Source: Actinomycetota bacterium
GTDB lineage: Bacteria > Actinomycetota > Actinomycetes > Nanopelagicales > Nanopelagicaceae
Length of the DNA: 21,714 bases
Direction of reading: 5' to 3'
NCBI GenBank assembly: GCA_002737595.1
Contig: NSHZ01000022.1
Span: 1-21,714, forward strand
Below, piece after piece: positions 1 to 5,872 of the stretch (the stretch's first letter is position 1; every line of letters begins with the position of its first letter). A program made the position numbers and the translations under genes. The notes under the pieces were generated by a model. That model saw nothing but the letters and a program-made list of their open reading frames with translations. It was not told the origin of the DNA and made no database searches.

Positions 1-194
1 TGGGTGAGTGGAAGAAGATGAGTCGTTTCCTTTACGCCACCGGATTTTCTGGCCATGGATTCTTGCAAGGCCCGGCAATCGGTGAGATCTTCCGCGATCT
101 CTATCTCGGCAAGACGCCATTTGTCGATATCACCCCGCTCAATATCGAGCGCTTTGCTTCGGGCAACCTGCGCCCCGAGCGCAACGTGGTCTGA
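1..194 (+). CDS. FAD-dependent oxidoreductase, C-terminal fragment (DadA / sarcosine oxidase beta-like)
   Basis: Only the last 63 codons are present; codons are in frame from base 3 and end at TGA 192-194. The visible peptide contains GFSGHGFLQGPAIGEI followed by a GKTPFVDITPL stretch and a terminal ERF. This is the usual C-terminal signature of the DAO-superfamily FAD amine oxidases (D-amino-acid dehydrogenase, sarcosine oxidase beta subunit, related glycine oxidases), where the GHG segment lies near the flavin and substrate. The N-terminal dinucleotide-binding domain lies outside the window, so the substrate cannot be inferred. The gene converges on the tRNA-Glu gene. The hairpin at 221-246 lies 26 bases after the stop, but it lacks a T-run on this strand. 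Confidence 0.75.
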   Translation, partial: GEWKKMSRFLYATGFSGHGFLQGPAIGEIFRDLYLGKTPFVDITPLNIERFASGNLRPERNVV

Positions 195-208
195 AGTAAA
201 ACTTGTCG

Positions 209-246
209 TAAAAAGAGAAAACTCCTGATGATTTCTCATCAGGAGT
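209..246 (-). terminator. Rho-independent terminator downstream of tRNA-Glu
   Basis: Bases 221-231 (ACTCCTGATGA) pair perfectly with 236-246 around a 4-base loop, giving an 11-bp stem. Read on the minus strand the stem is followed by TTTTCTCTTTTT. That orientation places it directly after the tRNA-Glu 3' end. On the plus strand the hairpin has no T-tract, so it is a weak terminator for the oxidoreductase gene. Confidence 0.85.
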
Positions 247-249
247 ACT

Positions 250-325
250 TGGTAGCCCCGAAGGGATTCGAACCCTCGTAGCTGGCTTGAGAAGCCAGAG
301 TCCTGGGCCGCTAGACGACGGGGCC
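250..325 (-). tRNA. tRNA-Glu (anticodon CTC), CCA encoded
   Basis: The minus-strand sequence folds as a full cloverleaf. The acceptor is GGCCCCG with CGGGGCT (G1 opposite U72 as a wobble). The anticodon stem is CTGGC/GCCAG with loop TTCTCAA, giving anticodon CTC (reads GAG). The T-arm is GAGGG-TTCGAAT-CCCTT, and the discriminator is A. The 73-nt body spans 253-325 and the genome encodes the CCA (250-252). It lies 83 bp after tRNA-Gln and directly before a strong terminator, so the two are probably co-transcribed. The paired GluRS gene is gltX just upstream. Confidence 0.97.
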
Positions 326-349
326 AAGTTCATCTCTTCTTTATTCATT

Positions 350-389
350 AATACTGCCTCGGTACTGCCTTGGTACTGACTGGGTACTG
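350..389. repeat. Short 11-bp tandem repeat in the tRNA-Gln/tRNA-Glu spacer
   Basis: The plus strand reads AATACTG, then CCTCGGTACTG, CCTTGGTACTG and ACTGGGTACTG. This is three 11-bp units sharing GGTACTG, plus a partial fourth. It lies in the 83-bp spacer between the tRNA genes, so it would be transcribed in any tandem precursor. No function is evident. Confidence 0.8.
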
Positions 390-408
390 CTGCTGACTTA
401 CGTCTGCG

Positions 409-480
409 CTGGGGTACCTGGACTCGAACCAAGACTAACGGAACCAGAATCCGTTGGGCTGCCAATTACCCCATACCCCA
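409..480 (-). tRNA. tRNA-Gln (anticodon CTG), no encoded CCA
   Basis: The minus-strand cloverleaf has acceptor TGGGGTA/TACCCCA, anticodon stem ACGGA/TCCGT with loop TTCTGGT (anticodon CTG, reads CAG), T-arm CTTGG-TTCGAGT-CCAGG and discriminator G. The body is 72 nt and is followed by CGC, so CCA must be added enzymatically, unlike the neighbouring tRNA-Glu. The first pair is U1-A72, a feature known to be recognised by bacterial GatCAB on tRNA-Gln, which fits the gatA/gatB genes in this window. Confidence 0.97.
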
Positions 481-495
481 TCAATTCGCTTGGCA

Positions 496-524
496 AGGAT
501 AGCCGGTCGCCCCGAAGAGGTAAA
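496..524 (-). promoter_or_regulatory. Candidate promoter for the tRNA-Gln/tRNA-Glu unit
   Basis: On the minus strand there is a -35-like TTTACC (519-524), a 17-bp spacer and a -10-like TATCCT (496-501). This predicts a start about 7 bases further on and a leader of only a few bases before the tRNA-Gln 5' end at 480. The -35 overlaps the presumed gltX T-run. Confidence 0.5.
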
Positions 525-546
525 AAAGCGCCGCGTTTATGCGCCC
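522..546 (-). terminator. Possible gltX terminator
   Basis: Just after the gltX stop, the minus strand reads GGGGCGC, a short AT-containing loop, then GCGC followed by TTTTTT (bases 522-527). The stem is short (GCGC/GCGC, with G-U pairing into the T-run possible) but the T-run is clean and well placed. It may only partially separate gltX from the tRNA genes. Confidence 0.4.
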
Positions 547-547
547 C

Positions 548-2005
548 TTATCCGGTCTGGGCAGCCTTCAGACGCTCCAGCGTGCGCTCCTTGCCGAGCA
601 ATTCGATCGACTCGAAGAGCGGAGGCGATACCCGGGCGCCGGTGACCGCCACCCGCACGGGAGTAAATGCGTTCTTGGGTTTGAGAGCAAGGCCTTCGAT
701 CAAAGCCGACCGTAGTGCGGTTTCGATTTCTTCCAACTTCCACTCTGTGATCGCAGAGATCGCACCTTCTGCAGCAGCCAAGATCGGCAGTGAATCAGCG
801 GTGAGCGCCTTCTCTTTCGCCTCTGGATCGATGGCGAACTTCTCGGTGAAGAGGAAGCGGACATAATCCGGAATTTCGGCGAGTGTGACAATGCGTTCGT
901 GAATGAGTGGAATGGCGCGCGCAAAAAGTGCCTGCGCTTGCTCGCCTGTAAGTGTAATTCCTGCACCTTCCATGAACGGCAGAGCGCGCTTGATTACTTC
1001 TTCGACGGGTAGGGCGCGAATCTTGTCACCGTTAATCGCTTCGAGCTTCTTCATGTCAAAGCGAGCAGGATTCTTACCTACACGTTCGATAGTGAAGAGC
1101 TCAGTCATCTCTTGCATGGAGATATTCTCTTTGTCATCTCCTGGCGACCAACCTAGGAGTGCCAAGTAGTTACAAATTGCTTCTGGCAGGAAGCCGCGCT
1201 CGCGATACCAAGCGATGGAAACTTCGCCGTTGCGCTTTGAAAGCTTCGCATTGTCCTGCCCCATCACGAATGGAAGGTGAGCAAAGATTGGATAATCCTC
1301 GGGCTTCACAGCCATGGCTTGGTAAACGCGAATCTGTCGAGGAGTTGAGGAGAGCAAATCTTCGCCGCGAAGAACGTGAGTAATTTGCATCATCACATCG
1401 TCAACGGCCACAGCCAAGGTATAGAGCGGCGAACCGTCCCCTCGTACGAGCACAAAGTCCGGTACGAAGTTGTGATCAAAGGTGACATCTCCGCGAATAG
1501 CATCATAGAAAGTCGTGGAACCATCGGGCATGCGCATGCGCACTACGGGCTTGCGGCCTTCGCTTTGATAACGAGTGAGGTCATCAGCTGAAATAGCACG
1601 GCACTTGCCGTCATACCCCGGGGCCACATTCGCCTTCTTCTGCGCCTCACGAGAAGCTTCGAGCTCCTCAGGATTGCAATAGCAGTGGTAGGCATCCCCA
1701 GCGGCCAAGAACTTCGCGGCCCAATCTGCATAAATATCAAGGCGCTGCGATTGCAAATATGGTGCTGAAGGTCCGCCTACTTCGGGGCCCTCATCCCATT
1801 GCAAGCCGAGCCACTTAAGTGTGTCGACAGCCGCGTTAATGTACTCGTCGGTAACCCGCTCACGGTCGGTATCTTCAATACGGAAAACAAACTTCCCGCC
1901 AGTGTGACGTGCGTACGCCCAGTCGTATAGCGCAGTTCGGATATTACCCACATGCAAATCTCCAGTAGGAGACGGAGCGAAGCGAACGCGTACTGGCCTA
2001 GACAT
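548..2005 (-). CDS. gltX: Glutamate--tRNA ligase
   Basis: The 485-aa product charges tRNA with glutamate in the cytoplasm. It begins with the class I signature PSPTGDLHVGN (residues 11-21, the HIGH-equivalent) and has a KLSKR loop (254-258, the KMSKS-equivalent). C108, C110 and C135 with Y131 match the zinc-binding cluster of bacterial GluRS. Length is normal. The start ATG lies inside the 3' end of the preceding FAH-family gene (8-bp overlap, ATGTCTAG), so translation is probably coupled. Since gatA/gatB are also present and tRNA-Gln has U1-A72, this is most likely the non-discriminating enzyme that also makes Glu-tRNA(Gln); that specificity is inferred, not read from residues. The two cognate tRNA genes follow directly. 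Confidence 0.97.
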   Translation of the reverse strand: MSRPVRVRFAPSPTGDLHVGNIRTALYDWAYARHTGGKFVFRIEDTDRERVTDEYINAAVDTLKWLGLQWDEGPEVGGPSAPYLQSQRLDIYADWAAKFLAAGDAYHCYCNPEELEASREAQKKANVAPGYDGKCRAISADDLTRYQSEGRKPVVRMRMPDGSTTFYDAIRGDVTFDHNFVPDFVLVRGDGSPLYTLAVAVDDVMMQITHVLRGEDLLSSTPRQIRVYQAMAVKPEDYPIFAHLPFVMGQDNAKLSKRNGEVSIAWYRERGFLPEAICNYLALLGWSPGDDKENISMQEMTELFTIERVGKNPARFDMKKLEAINGDKIRALPVEEVIKRALPFMEGAGITLTGEQAQALFARAIPLIHERIVTLAEIPDYVRFLFTEKFAIDPEAKEKALTADSLPILAAAEGAISAITEWKLEEIETALRSALIEGLALKPKNAFTPVRVAVTGARVSPPLFESIELLGKERTLERLKAAQTG

Positions 2006-2804
2006 TGCGAACCACCTTGTTAGTTAGTGTGCCGAGACCTTCAATCGTGACGCTCACTTCTGAGCCATGCGGAAGAAGTCCAACACCCGAGGGTGTGCCG
2101 GTGAGAATGATATCCCCCGGCAAAAGCGTAAAAGTGCTCGAGACATATTCGATGATCTCATCTATCTTGAAAATCATTTGTGATGTACGACCCGTTTGAC
2201 GGAGCTCGCCATCCACTGTGACAGTAATTTCAAGATCTGAAGTATCTAGTTCCGTCTCAATCCAAGGACCCACAGGGCAGGAAGTATCGAAACCTTTTGC
2301 GCGCGCCCATTGGCCATCACTCTGCTGCCAATCACGCGCCGTTGCGTCGTTTGCAATGGTGTACCCGAAGATCACATCTTTGGCTCGTTCGCGTGGCACC
2401 TCTTTACAGAGGCGACCTATCACGATTGCCAATTCACCTTCGTGTTCAACTTGTTCACTTCCACGCGGCCACACAATGGCTTCATGTGGACCGATGACAG
2501 CAGTATTCGGCTTAAAGAAGAGGAGTGGTTCTTTGGGCACATCACTTGCCATCTCTTTGATGTGATCCAAATAATTGCGCCCCACACAGACAACTTTGCT
2601 CCGTGGGATAACCGGCGCGAGTAACTTCACGTGCTCGAGTGGGATCGTCTCCCCCGTAGGTTGCACTCCTGCATAAAGCGGATCGCCAGTGATGGCAAGG
2701 AGCGTCTCTTGCCCCTCGGGGTTGGTGCCGACAATGCCAAATCGAGGGTCGGTACTTCTACCCTGGGCGTGCTCTTCAAGGAGGGAGAATCGGGCGATAC
2801 GCAT
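1998..2804 (-). CDS. Fumarylacetoacetate hydrolase (FAH) family protein
   Basis: The 268-aa product has the FAH C-terminal fold. GRNYLDHIKE (75-84) contains the H81-x-x-E84 pair typical of FAHD1-like acylpyruvases and oxaloacetate decarboxylases. E122 and E124 (EHEGELAIVIG) and D153 are the expected divalent-metal ligands, K170 sits in the conserved KGFDT segment, and TGTPSGVG is at 235-242. The substrate is not certain: family members hydrolyse acylpyruvates, isomerise homoprotocatechuate intermediates or decarboxylate oxaloacetate. No aromatic-degradation genes are adjacent. Its 3' end overlaps gltX by 8 bp; from memory this pairing recurs in actinobacteria. The start has no Shine-Dalgarno but a TANNNT box ends six bases upstream, consistent with a leaderless mRNA. 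Confidence 0.9.
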   Translation of the reverse strand: MRIARFSLLEEHAQGRSTDPRFGIVGTNPEGQETLLAITGDPLYAGVQPTGETIPLEHVKLLAPVIPRSKVVCVGRNYLDHIKEMASDVPKEPLLFFKPNTAVIGPHEAIVWPRGSEQVEHEGELAIVIGRLCKEVPRERAKDVIFGYTIANDATARDWQQSDGQWARAKGFDTSCPVGPWIETELDTSDLEITVTVDGELRQTGRTSQMIFKIDEIIEYVSSTFTLLPGDIILTGTPSGVGLLPHGSEVSVTIEGLGTLTNKVVRNV

Positions 2805-2810
2805 CCCCTG

Positions 2811-2816
2811 AGCCTA
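2811..2816 (-). promoter_or_regulatory. -10 box, leaderless promoter of the FAH-gltX unit
   Basis: On the minus strand TAGGCT is followed by six bases (CAGGGG) and then the ATG at 2804. This places the expected transcription start on the start codon. No ribosome-binding site is present. The -35 is not obvious. Confidence 0.55.
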
Positions 2817-2829
2817 CCGATTGCGCGCT

Positions 2830-2835
2830 TAGACT
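2830..2835 (+). promoter_or_regulatory. -10 box, leaderless promoter of the 2842-3705 gene
   Basis: TAGACT is followed by six bases (CAGCAC) and then the GTG start at 2842. The spacing equals that of the divergent promoter on the other strand, and the two -10 boxes are 13 bp apart within a 37-bp intergenic region. Confidence 0.55.
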
Positions 2836-2841
2836 CAGCAC

Positions 2842-3705
2842 GTGTCGATCGCCCTCCTTCCTCGCCTCGAATGGGAGGCCGCCCGCACTGCCCACCGCGT
2901 ACAGGTGGAGCCTGAGATTGACCCTGCCCGCCTGGAAAACCCGGTGGAATCTTTCATGTGGACTTACTACTCCTATCGCCCTCGGGAGCTTCGCCGCTAC
3001 CACCCCGGAGCGCTGGTCACCCTGGAAGATGGCCCTGAGTATCTGGAGCGTCGAGGCTACGGTGCGCGCGATGAGGGCGTCGGAGTCAGCGAAACATTTA
3101 TTGCGCAAAGACGATCGACTCTCGAATTTGTCCTTGGCTTACTCGAGGCAACAGCATCACGGCCGGCAAATTTTGGTTGTTTTGGCATGCATGAGTGGGC
3201 CATGGTCTATCAATTAAGTGCAGAAGAAATTCGTCATTCACAATTCCCGCTTCGCATCGGAAGCGCCGGCACCAATGCTTTGGTAGAAGAGATCGGTGTG
3301 CGTTGCACGCACTATGACGCCTTTCGATTCTTCACTGCGCCAGCTATTCCACTCAATGCCATCCACCCAGTGCGCGAAGACCAACCCAAGAACGAACAGC
3401 CCGGATGCATTCACGCAAATATGGACTTGTATAAATGGGCATACAAGTTAGCGCCGATTATCCCCAGTTCCATGGTGTTCGCCTATTTCCAAAATGCTCG
3501 GGCGTTACGAGAGATAGACATGAGGGCAAGCCCTTACGACCTGGCCCACATTGGATACGAGCCCATACTTATGGAAACCGCCGAAGGTAGAGCCGAGTAC
3601 GCGCGTATACAAAAAGTTCTGGCACACCAAACTGCGCCACTTCGCGCAGAGTTCGCCGACTATATTCGAAGAGTCCTCGAAACTTTTACCAGTTCTGCTC
3701 AATAA
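2842..3705 (+). CDS. Uncharacterised conserved actinobacterial protein (often labelled 3-methyladenine DNA glycosylase)
   Basis: The 287-aa product starts at GTG and has no signal peptide or membrane segment. I recognise the family from actinobacterial genomes by ENPVESFMWTYYSYRP near the N-terminus, FGCFGMHEWAMVY, a HYDAFRFFT block, EQPGCIHANMDLYKWAYK and ALREIDMRASPYDL. The blocks are rich in His, Cys, Asp and aromatic residues, as expected of an enzyme active site. Databases often name it 3-methyladenine DNA glycosylase, but I see no helix-hairpin-helix motif or other feature of AlkA/Tag/AAG glycosylases, so I do not assign that function. It is transcribed divergently from the FAH-gltX unit, apparently as a leaderless message. 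Its last 20 bases overlap the 3' end of the convergent esterase gene. Confidence 0.85.
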   Translation: MSIALLPRLEWEAARTAHRVQVEPEIDPARLENPVESFMWTYYSYRPRELRRYHPGALVTLEDGPEYLERRGYGARDEGVGVSETFIAQRRSTLEFVLGLLEATASRPANFGCFGMHEWAMVYQLSAEEIRHSQFPLRIGSAGTNALVEEIGVRCTHYDAFRFFTAPAIPLNAIHPVREDQPKNEQPGCIHANMDLYKWAYKLAPIIPSSMVFAYFQNARALREIDMRASPYDLAHIGYEPILMETAEGRAEYARIQKVLAHQTAPLRAEFADYIRRVLETFTSSAQ

Positions 3706-4429
3706 AGATCTTCGACTTTTCAAATATTTCCGGGGCATCGTTATCAACGGTGGCCACGTGATAACTATTGAATAGGAGAACTTCCTCTTTAACTAATGAG
3801 CCCACATTGCTCAGGATCCACTCTGCATTTGAACTCGGCACCACGTGATCCTCCTTCGAATGGATCAACATAAGTGGCTCTTTCACTGTAGTGATTCGAC
3901 CTTGCACGTCGGAGAGAAGGTGCAGAAGTGAGTGAGCGGCTTTGAGTGGCGTCTTGTCGTAGGCATACTCATTCTCCCCAGACTTCTTAATATCCCCACC
4001 GACCGCCGGCTGGGTCGCTAACACTTTGGATACCACGGGAATGAGAAAGCGATTTACTCCGCGAATATGAATGAGAGGGTTCACTAATACCAGCGATCTT
4101 GGTGTCTTCACTTTCTTCAGAGCTCCGAGCCGTAGCGCTAATGCGCCACCCATGGAGAGCGCGCAGACGGCCACACCTTCATGCGATGATGCCAACGATT
4201 CGTACGCTCTCTCAGCTTCGAGGTACCACTGCTGCCACCGTGTCTTATTCATCTCCGCAGGAGATGTGCCATGTCCAGGCAGGAGCGGCACCTCCACCGA
4301 ATATCCGGCAGCTACAAAATGTTGCGCCCACGATGTCAGCGAGGCAGGTGACCCAGTAAAACCGTGCACGAAGAGCACCGCCTTGCCATTGGTGCCCTGA
4401 CTACTCCAAGCAGCTCGAGGATCATTCAT
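3686..4429 (-). CDS. Alpha/beta-hydrolase, carboxylesterase / monoacylglycerol lipase-like
   Basis: From the ATG at 4429 the product is 247 aa. A longer open frame extends into glpK, but the chosen start lies 4 bases after the glpK stop (TGA-ATTT-ATG) and gives a normal family length. Oxyanion motif HGFTGSP is at 22-28, GHGTSP at 52-57, nucleophile elbow ALSMGG with S92, acid D194 in SKEDHVVPS, and H224 in SYHVATVDND. This matches the Est30/bacterial monoacylglycerol-lipase group, which hydrolyses short esters and monoglycerides. The usual first glycine of G-x-S-x-G is alanine (A90). No signal peptide, so cytoplasmic. As last gene of the operon, directly after glpK, it may release glycerol for GlpK; the true substrate is unknown. 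Confidence 0.88.
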   Translation of the reverse strand: MNDPRAAWSSQGTNGKAVLFVHGFTGSPASLTSWAQHFVAAGYSVEVPLLPGHGTSPAEMNKTRWQQWYLEAERAYESLASSHEGVAVCALSMGGALALRLGALKKVKTPRSLVLVNPLIHIRGVNRFLIPVVSKVLATQPAVGGDIKKSGENEYAYDKTPLKAAHSLLHLLSDVQGRITTVKEPLMLIHSKEDHVVPSSNAEWILSNVGSLVKEEVLLFNSYHVATVDNDAPEIFEKSKIFIEQNW

Positions 4430-4433
4430 AAAT

Positions 4434-5870
4434 TCAGCGTACGCCTTCGGCAAACTCTCCAACAGTAGCCAGCGCGCGTCTCCAAGATTCACGCGTGGAG
4501 ATCTCCACCGGTCCGACGAGTGCCTCTTCGGTTGCCGCTCCGTCACGATCCAGCCATCCCAAACCACGAGCAGCTAACTCCGCAGCCCCTAGTGCAGTTG
4601 CTTCGAGGTCATGGCGGCGATAAACAGGGCGATTAAGAAGCGTAGATTGCATCTGGCAAAGCAGATCATTTTGACTCGCACCTCCATGGGCACCAAATTT
4701 AGTGAGCTCCACCTGCATACTCTCCACCACATCGGTAATGGAGTGCGCGATACCTTCCAAGAGAGCACGCGCCATATGCGCTTTAGTGCTGGCCAGTGAA
4801 ATACCAAGCATCGCACCACGCGCATGGGGATTCCAAAGTGGGGCACCCAAACCTGCAAGTGCTGGCACTAAGACCACGCCTTCGCTGCTCTTTACCGTTC
4901 GAGCTAACTCTTCTATTTCAGCAGAGCTTTTGATTGCACCTAAACCGTCACGGAACCACTGCACCGCAGCACCAGTTACAAAGACGCCACCTTCGCTAGC
5001 AAATGCCCGCGCACCATCCGGAGCTTGCCATGCCACTGTCGCTAAAGTTCCGCTGGCAGTGGATGGAATCTCTTTGCCAGTATTTACCAACAAGAAAGAG
5101 CCGGTGCCATAGGCGCAGGCAGCAGAGCCGGGATCGAACCCAGCAATCGAAATCAGCGCCGATTGTTGATCGCCTGCAATCCCAGTGATGGGCACATCGA
5201 GTCCAAGAAAAACGGTGGGTTCAGTATGTGCTAAATCGCCCCAGGAAGAAGTGATCGTGGGCAGCGCCTCGCGTGGAACGTGAAAGAGATCAAGGAGCCG
5301 GTCATCCCAATCTCCGGTGATCAAGTCATACATCAAAGTACGCGACGCGTTAGTGGCATCAGTGACGTGATCTAAACCGCGCGACATACGGGCTATCAGG
5401 TATGAATCAATAGTTCCAAGTGCAATTCGGCCATCTTCGACATAACGCCACGTACGCGGCTCATTTTCGGCAATCCAAAGTGCCTTCGTTCCGGTGAAGT
5501 AAGGATCCATCCGTAAACCGGTATTGCTCACGTCGACGTCCTTGAATCTTTCGCACATAGACGCGGTGCGCCGGTCTTGCCACACGATTGCTCTCCGAGG
5601 TGCGCCTAAAGTCTCGCGATCCCAAAGAACCAAGGTTTCGCGCTGATTTGTGATGCCGACGCCCTCGATCTTGCTCTTATCGATCCCATCAATGGCTACT
5701 GAGGCAGCCGCGAGAACGGCGCTCCAAATTTCATTGGGATCGTGCTCGACCCAACCCGGCTCAGGAAAGTGTTGCGGGAAATCTTGGTATCCGCGCCCGA
5801 CGACGTTGCGATCTCGATCAATTACTAAAGCAGTGATTCCAGTAGTACCCGCGTCGACCGAGAGGATCAT
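4434..5870 (-). CDS. glpK: Glycerol kinase
   Basis: The 478-aa FGGY-family product phosphorylates glycerol with ATP to sn-glycerol 3-phosphate. The N-terminal phosphate loop is DAGTTGITAL (6-15). Glycerol contacts of the E. coli enzyme are conserved: R77-E78 in TNQRETLVLW, Y124 in MDPYFTGTK, and D234-Q235 in GIAGDQQSA. YGTGSF follows in the second domain. It is about 20 residues shorter than typical GlpK. The gene begins 2 bases after the cimA stop with no clear Shine-Dalgarno, so it is probably translated by coupling. Its position at the end of a branched-chain amino acid operon is unexpected, and no glpF or glpD is nearby. Confidence 0.95.
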   Translation of the reverse strand: MILSVDAGTTGITALVIDRDRNVVGRGYQDFPQHFPEPGWVEHDPNEIWSAVLAAASVAIDGIDKSKIEGVGITNQRETLVLWDRETLGAPRRAIVWQDRRTASMCERFKDVDVSNTGLRMDPYFTGTKALWIAENEPRTWRYVEDGRIALGTIDSYLIARMSRGLDHVTDATNASRTLMYDLITGDWDDRLLDLFHVPREALPTITSSWGDLAHTEPTVFLGLDVPITGIAGDQQSALISIAGFDPGSAACAYGTGSFLLVNTGKEIPSTASGTLATVAWQAPDGARAFASEGGVFVTGAAVQWFRDGLGAIKSSAEIEELARTVKSSEGVVLVPALAGLGAPLWNPHARGAMLGISLASTKAHMARALLEGIAHSITDVVESMQVELTKFGAHGGASQNDLLCQMQSTLLNRPVYRRHDLEATALGAAELAARGLGWLDRDGAATEEALVGPVEISTRESWRRALATVGEFAEGVR

Positions 5871-5872
5871 GG

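Noticed and set aside
221..246. Hairpin as terminator of the plus-strand oxidoreductase gene
   Set aside because: On the plus strand the stem is followed by ACTTGGTAG with no T-run; the T-rich side belongs to the minus strand.
139..465. Open frame of 108 codons on the minus strand
   Set aside because: It runs through tRNA-Glu, the spacer repeats and into tRNA-Gln; the peptide is low-complexity translation of tRNA sequence.
454..645. 63-codon plus-strand frame
   Set aside because: It overlaps tRNA-Gln and the gltX 3' end in antisense, with no recognisable protein features.
4430..4567. N-terminal extension of the esterase into glpK (46 extra codons)
   Set aside because: The extra residues do not resemble the family and would overlap conserved glpK sequence; the ATG 4 bases after the glpK stop is better.
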